A DNA stretch of 64,000 nt from Macrostomum hystrix (Eukaryota > Platyhelminthes > Macrostomidae). Within the stretch, counting starts at the first letter, position 1, and each line of letters starts with the position of its first letter. The position numbers were made by a program, and so were the translations under genes. Positions 62,605-64,000 of the stretch are shown piece after piece. The stretch covers positions 6,059,001-6,123,000 of the forward strand of contig CATNEN010000038.1 of assembly GCA_950097015.1 (NCBI GenBank), given 5' to 3'. The notes under the pieces are model-generated. The model had not been told where the DNA came from and did not search any database. It saw only the letters and a list, made by a program, of their open reading frames with translations.

Positions 62605-64000
62605 AGCATCCCTCCGATCTCTCCAACCAATGTCTCTGATCTCTCTCTCCAACCAATGTCTCCGATCTCTCTCCAACCAATGTCTCTGATCTCTCTCCAA
62701 CCAATGTCTCTGATCTCTCTCCAACCAATGTCTCTGATCTCTCTCCAACCAATGTCTCCGATCTCTCTCCAACGAATGTCTCTGATCTCTCTCCAACCAA
62801 TGTCTCCGATCTCTCTCCAACCAATGTCTCTGATCTCTCTCCAACCAATGTCTCTGATCTCTCTCCAACTAATGTCTCCGATCTCTCCAACCAATGTCTC
62901 CGATCTCTCCAACCAATGTCTCCGATCTCTCTCCAACTAATGTCTCTGATCTCTCCAACCAATGTCTCCGATCTCTCCAACCAATGTCTCCGATCTCTCC
63001 AACCAATGTCTCCGATCTCTCTCCAACTAATGTCTCCGATCTCTCCAACCAATGTCTCCGATCTCTCCAACCAATGTCTCCGATCTCTCTCCAACTAATG
63101 TCTCTGATCTCTCCAACCAATGTCTCTGATCTCTCCAACCAATGTCTCTGATCTCTCCAACCAATGTCTCTGATCTCTCCAACCAATGTCTCTGATCTCT
63201 CCAACCAATGTCTCTGATCTCTCCAACCAATGTCTCTGATCTCTCCAACCAATGTCTCCGATCTCTCCAACCAATGTCTCCGATCTCTCCAACCAATGTC
63301 TCCGATCTCTCTCCAACTAATGTCTCCGATCTCTCCAACCAATGTCTCCGATCTCTCCAACCAATGTCTCCGATCTCTCTCCAACTAATGTCTCTGATCT
63401 CTCCAACCAATGTCTCTGATCTCTCCAACCAATGTCTCTGATCTCTCCAACCAATGTCTCTGATCTCTCCAACCAATGTCTCTGATCTCTCCAACCAATG
63501 TCTCTGATCTCTCCAACCAATGTCTCTGATCTCTCCAACTAATCTCTCCGATCTCTCCAACCAATGTCTCTGATCTCTCCAACCAATGTCTCTGATCTCT
63601 CTCCAACCAATGTCTCTGATATCTCTCCAACCAATGTCTCTGATCTCTCTCCAACCAATGTCTCTGATCTCTCTCCAACCAATGTCTCTGATCTCTCTCC
63701 AACCAATGTCTCTGATCTCTCTCTCCAACCAATGTCTCTGATCTCTCCAACCAATGTCTCTGATCTCTCTCTCAAACCAATGTCTCTGATCTCTCTCTCC
63801 AACCAATGTCTCTGATCTCTCTCTCCAACCAATGTCTCTGATCTCTCTCTCCAACCAATGTCTCTGATCTCTCTCTCCAACCAATGTCTCTGATCTCTCT
63901 CCAACCAATGTCTCTGATCTCTCTCCAACCAATGTCTCTGATCTCTCTCCAACCAATGTCTCTGATCTCTCCAACCAATGTCTCTGATCTCTCTCCAACC
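62605..64000. repeat. Satellite, 22/24/26-bp units, runs off the window
   Basis: Units built as CCAACCAATGTCTCTGAT plus a CT run. Unit length is 22, 24 or 26 bp according to two, three or four CT pairs, and the lengths are grouped in blocks (24 at the left, 22 in the middle, 24-26 at the right). Variants CTCCGAT and CCAACTAATG mark a higher-order block present near 62880-63100 and again near 63240-63400. All long frames in it are repeat artefacts. Confidence 0.93.

Noticed and set aside
62554-63998. Many overlapping frames of up to 323 codons on both strands
   Set aside because: Satellite artefact of 22/24/26-bp units.

Overview
The window is animal nuclear DNA: intron-bearing genes with GT...AG junctions, tRNA-derived SINEs, several transposon superfamilies and a very high load of minisatellites (about 18 arrays, most with 14-51 bp units). 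The conserved proteins (DHX8/PRP22, PATL1, an MFS carrier, VWDE-like secreted proteins) are metazoan. The repeat load and gene density would suit a flatworm such as Macrostomum, but the sequence alone does not prove this.

Layout. 1-10 kb: a seven-exon MFS transporter gene on the minus strand (2801-9284, 5' end not found), its introns filled with minisatellites and SINEs. 10.7-12 kb: a broken BEL/Pao retrotransposon. 13-29 kb: three paralogous VWDE/uromodulin-like secreted-protein genes (13071-16329, 19287-19826, 27156-28781), each missing a different block of the others. Between them lie a partial copy of PATL1 broken by a LINE fragment, a decayed Crypton-like tyrosine recombinase (minus, 21.98-22.97 kb), and a P-element-like transposon (23217-26934) with 34-bp terminal repeats and an exact 8-bp target duplication, sitting in the promoter region of the third paralog. 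29.7-36.3 kb: gag relics, a tRNA-derived SINE, and a nest of transposons: a TA-flanked MITE holding a second copy of itself and a Helitron, which in turn holds a hAT-type MITE.

36.8-51.6 kb is the housekeeping part, all on the plus strand: a Fyv7/TAP26-like gene (36808-37949), PATL1 (38577-41778, 769 aa, 4 exons) and DHX8 (44204-51634, 1,327 aa, 6 exons). PATL1 acts in mRNA decapping and DHX8 releases spliced mRNA from the spliceosome. All junctions were placed by reading phase, and each gene closes without a frame break. A 2.3-kb satellite of 51-bp units follows DHX8. At 54.4-54.8 kb a small two-exon gene for a candidate 48-aa secreted peptide lies on the minus strand, and at 56.8-59.2 kb a four-exon AGC-like protein kinase gene lies on the minus strand. 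From 60 kb to the end the window is mainly satellite DNA, and the last array runs off the edge.

The most rewarding observations are: the P-like element, whose empty site can be read from a paralogous promoter; the transposon nest, whose three insertion sites can each be checked inside the window; the three VWDE-like paralogs; the candidate peptide gene; a SINE tail that supplies a splice donor; and the fact that every DHX8 intron is mostly or partly built from its own tandem repeat.
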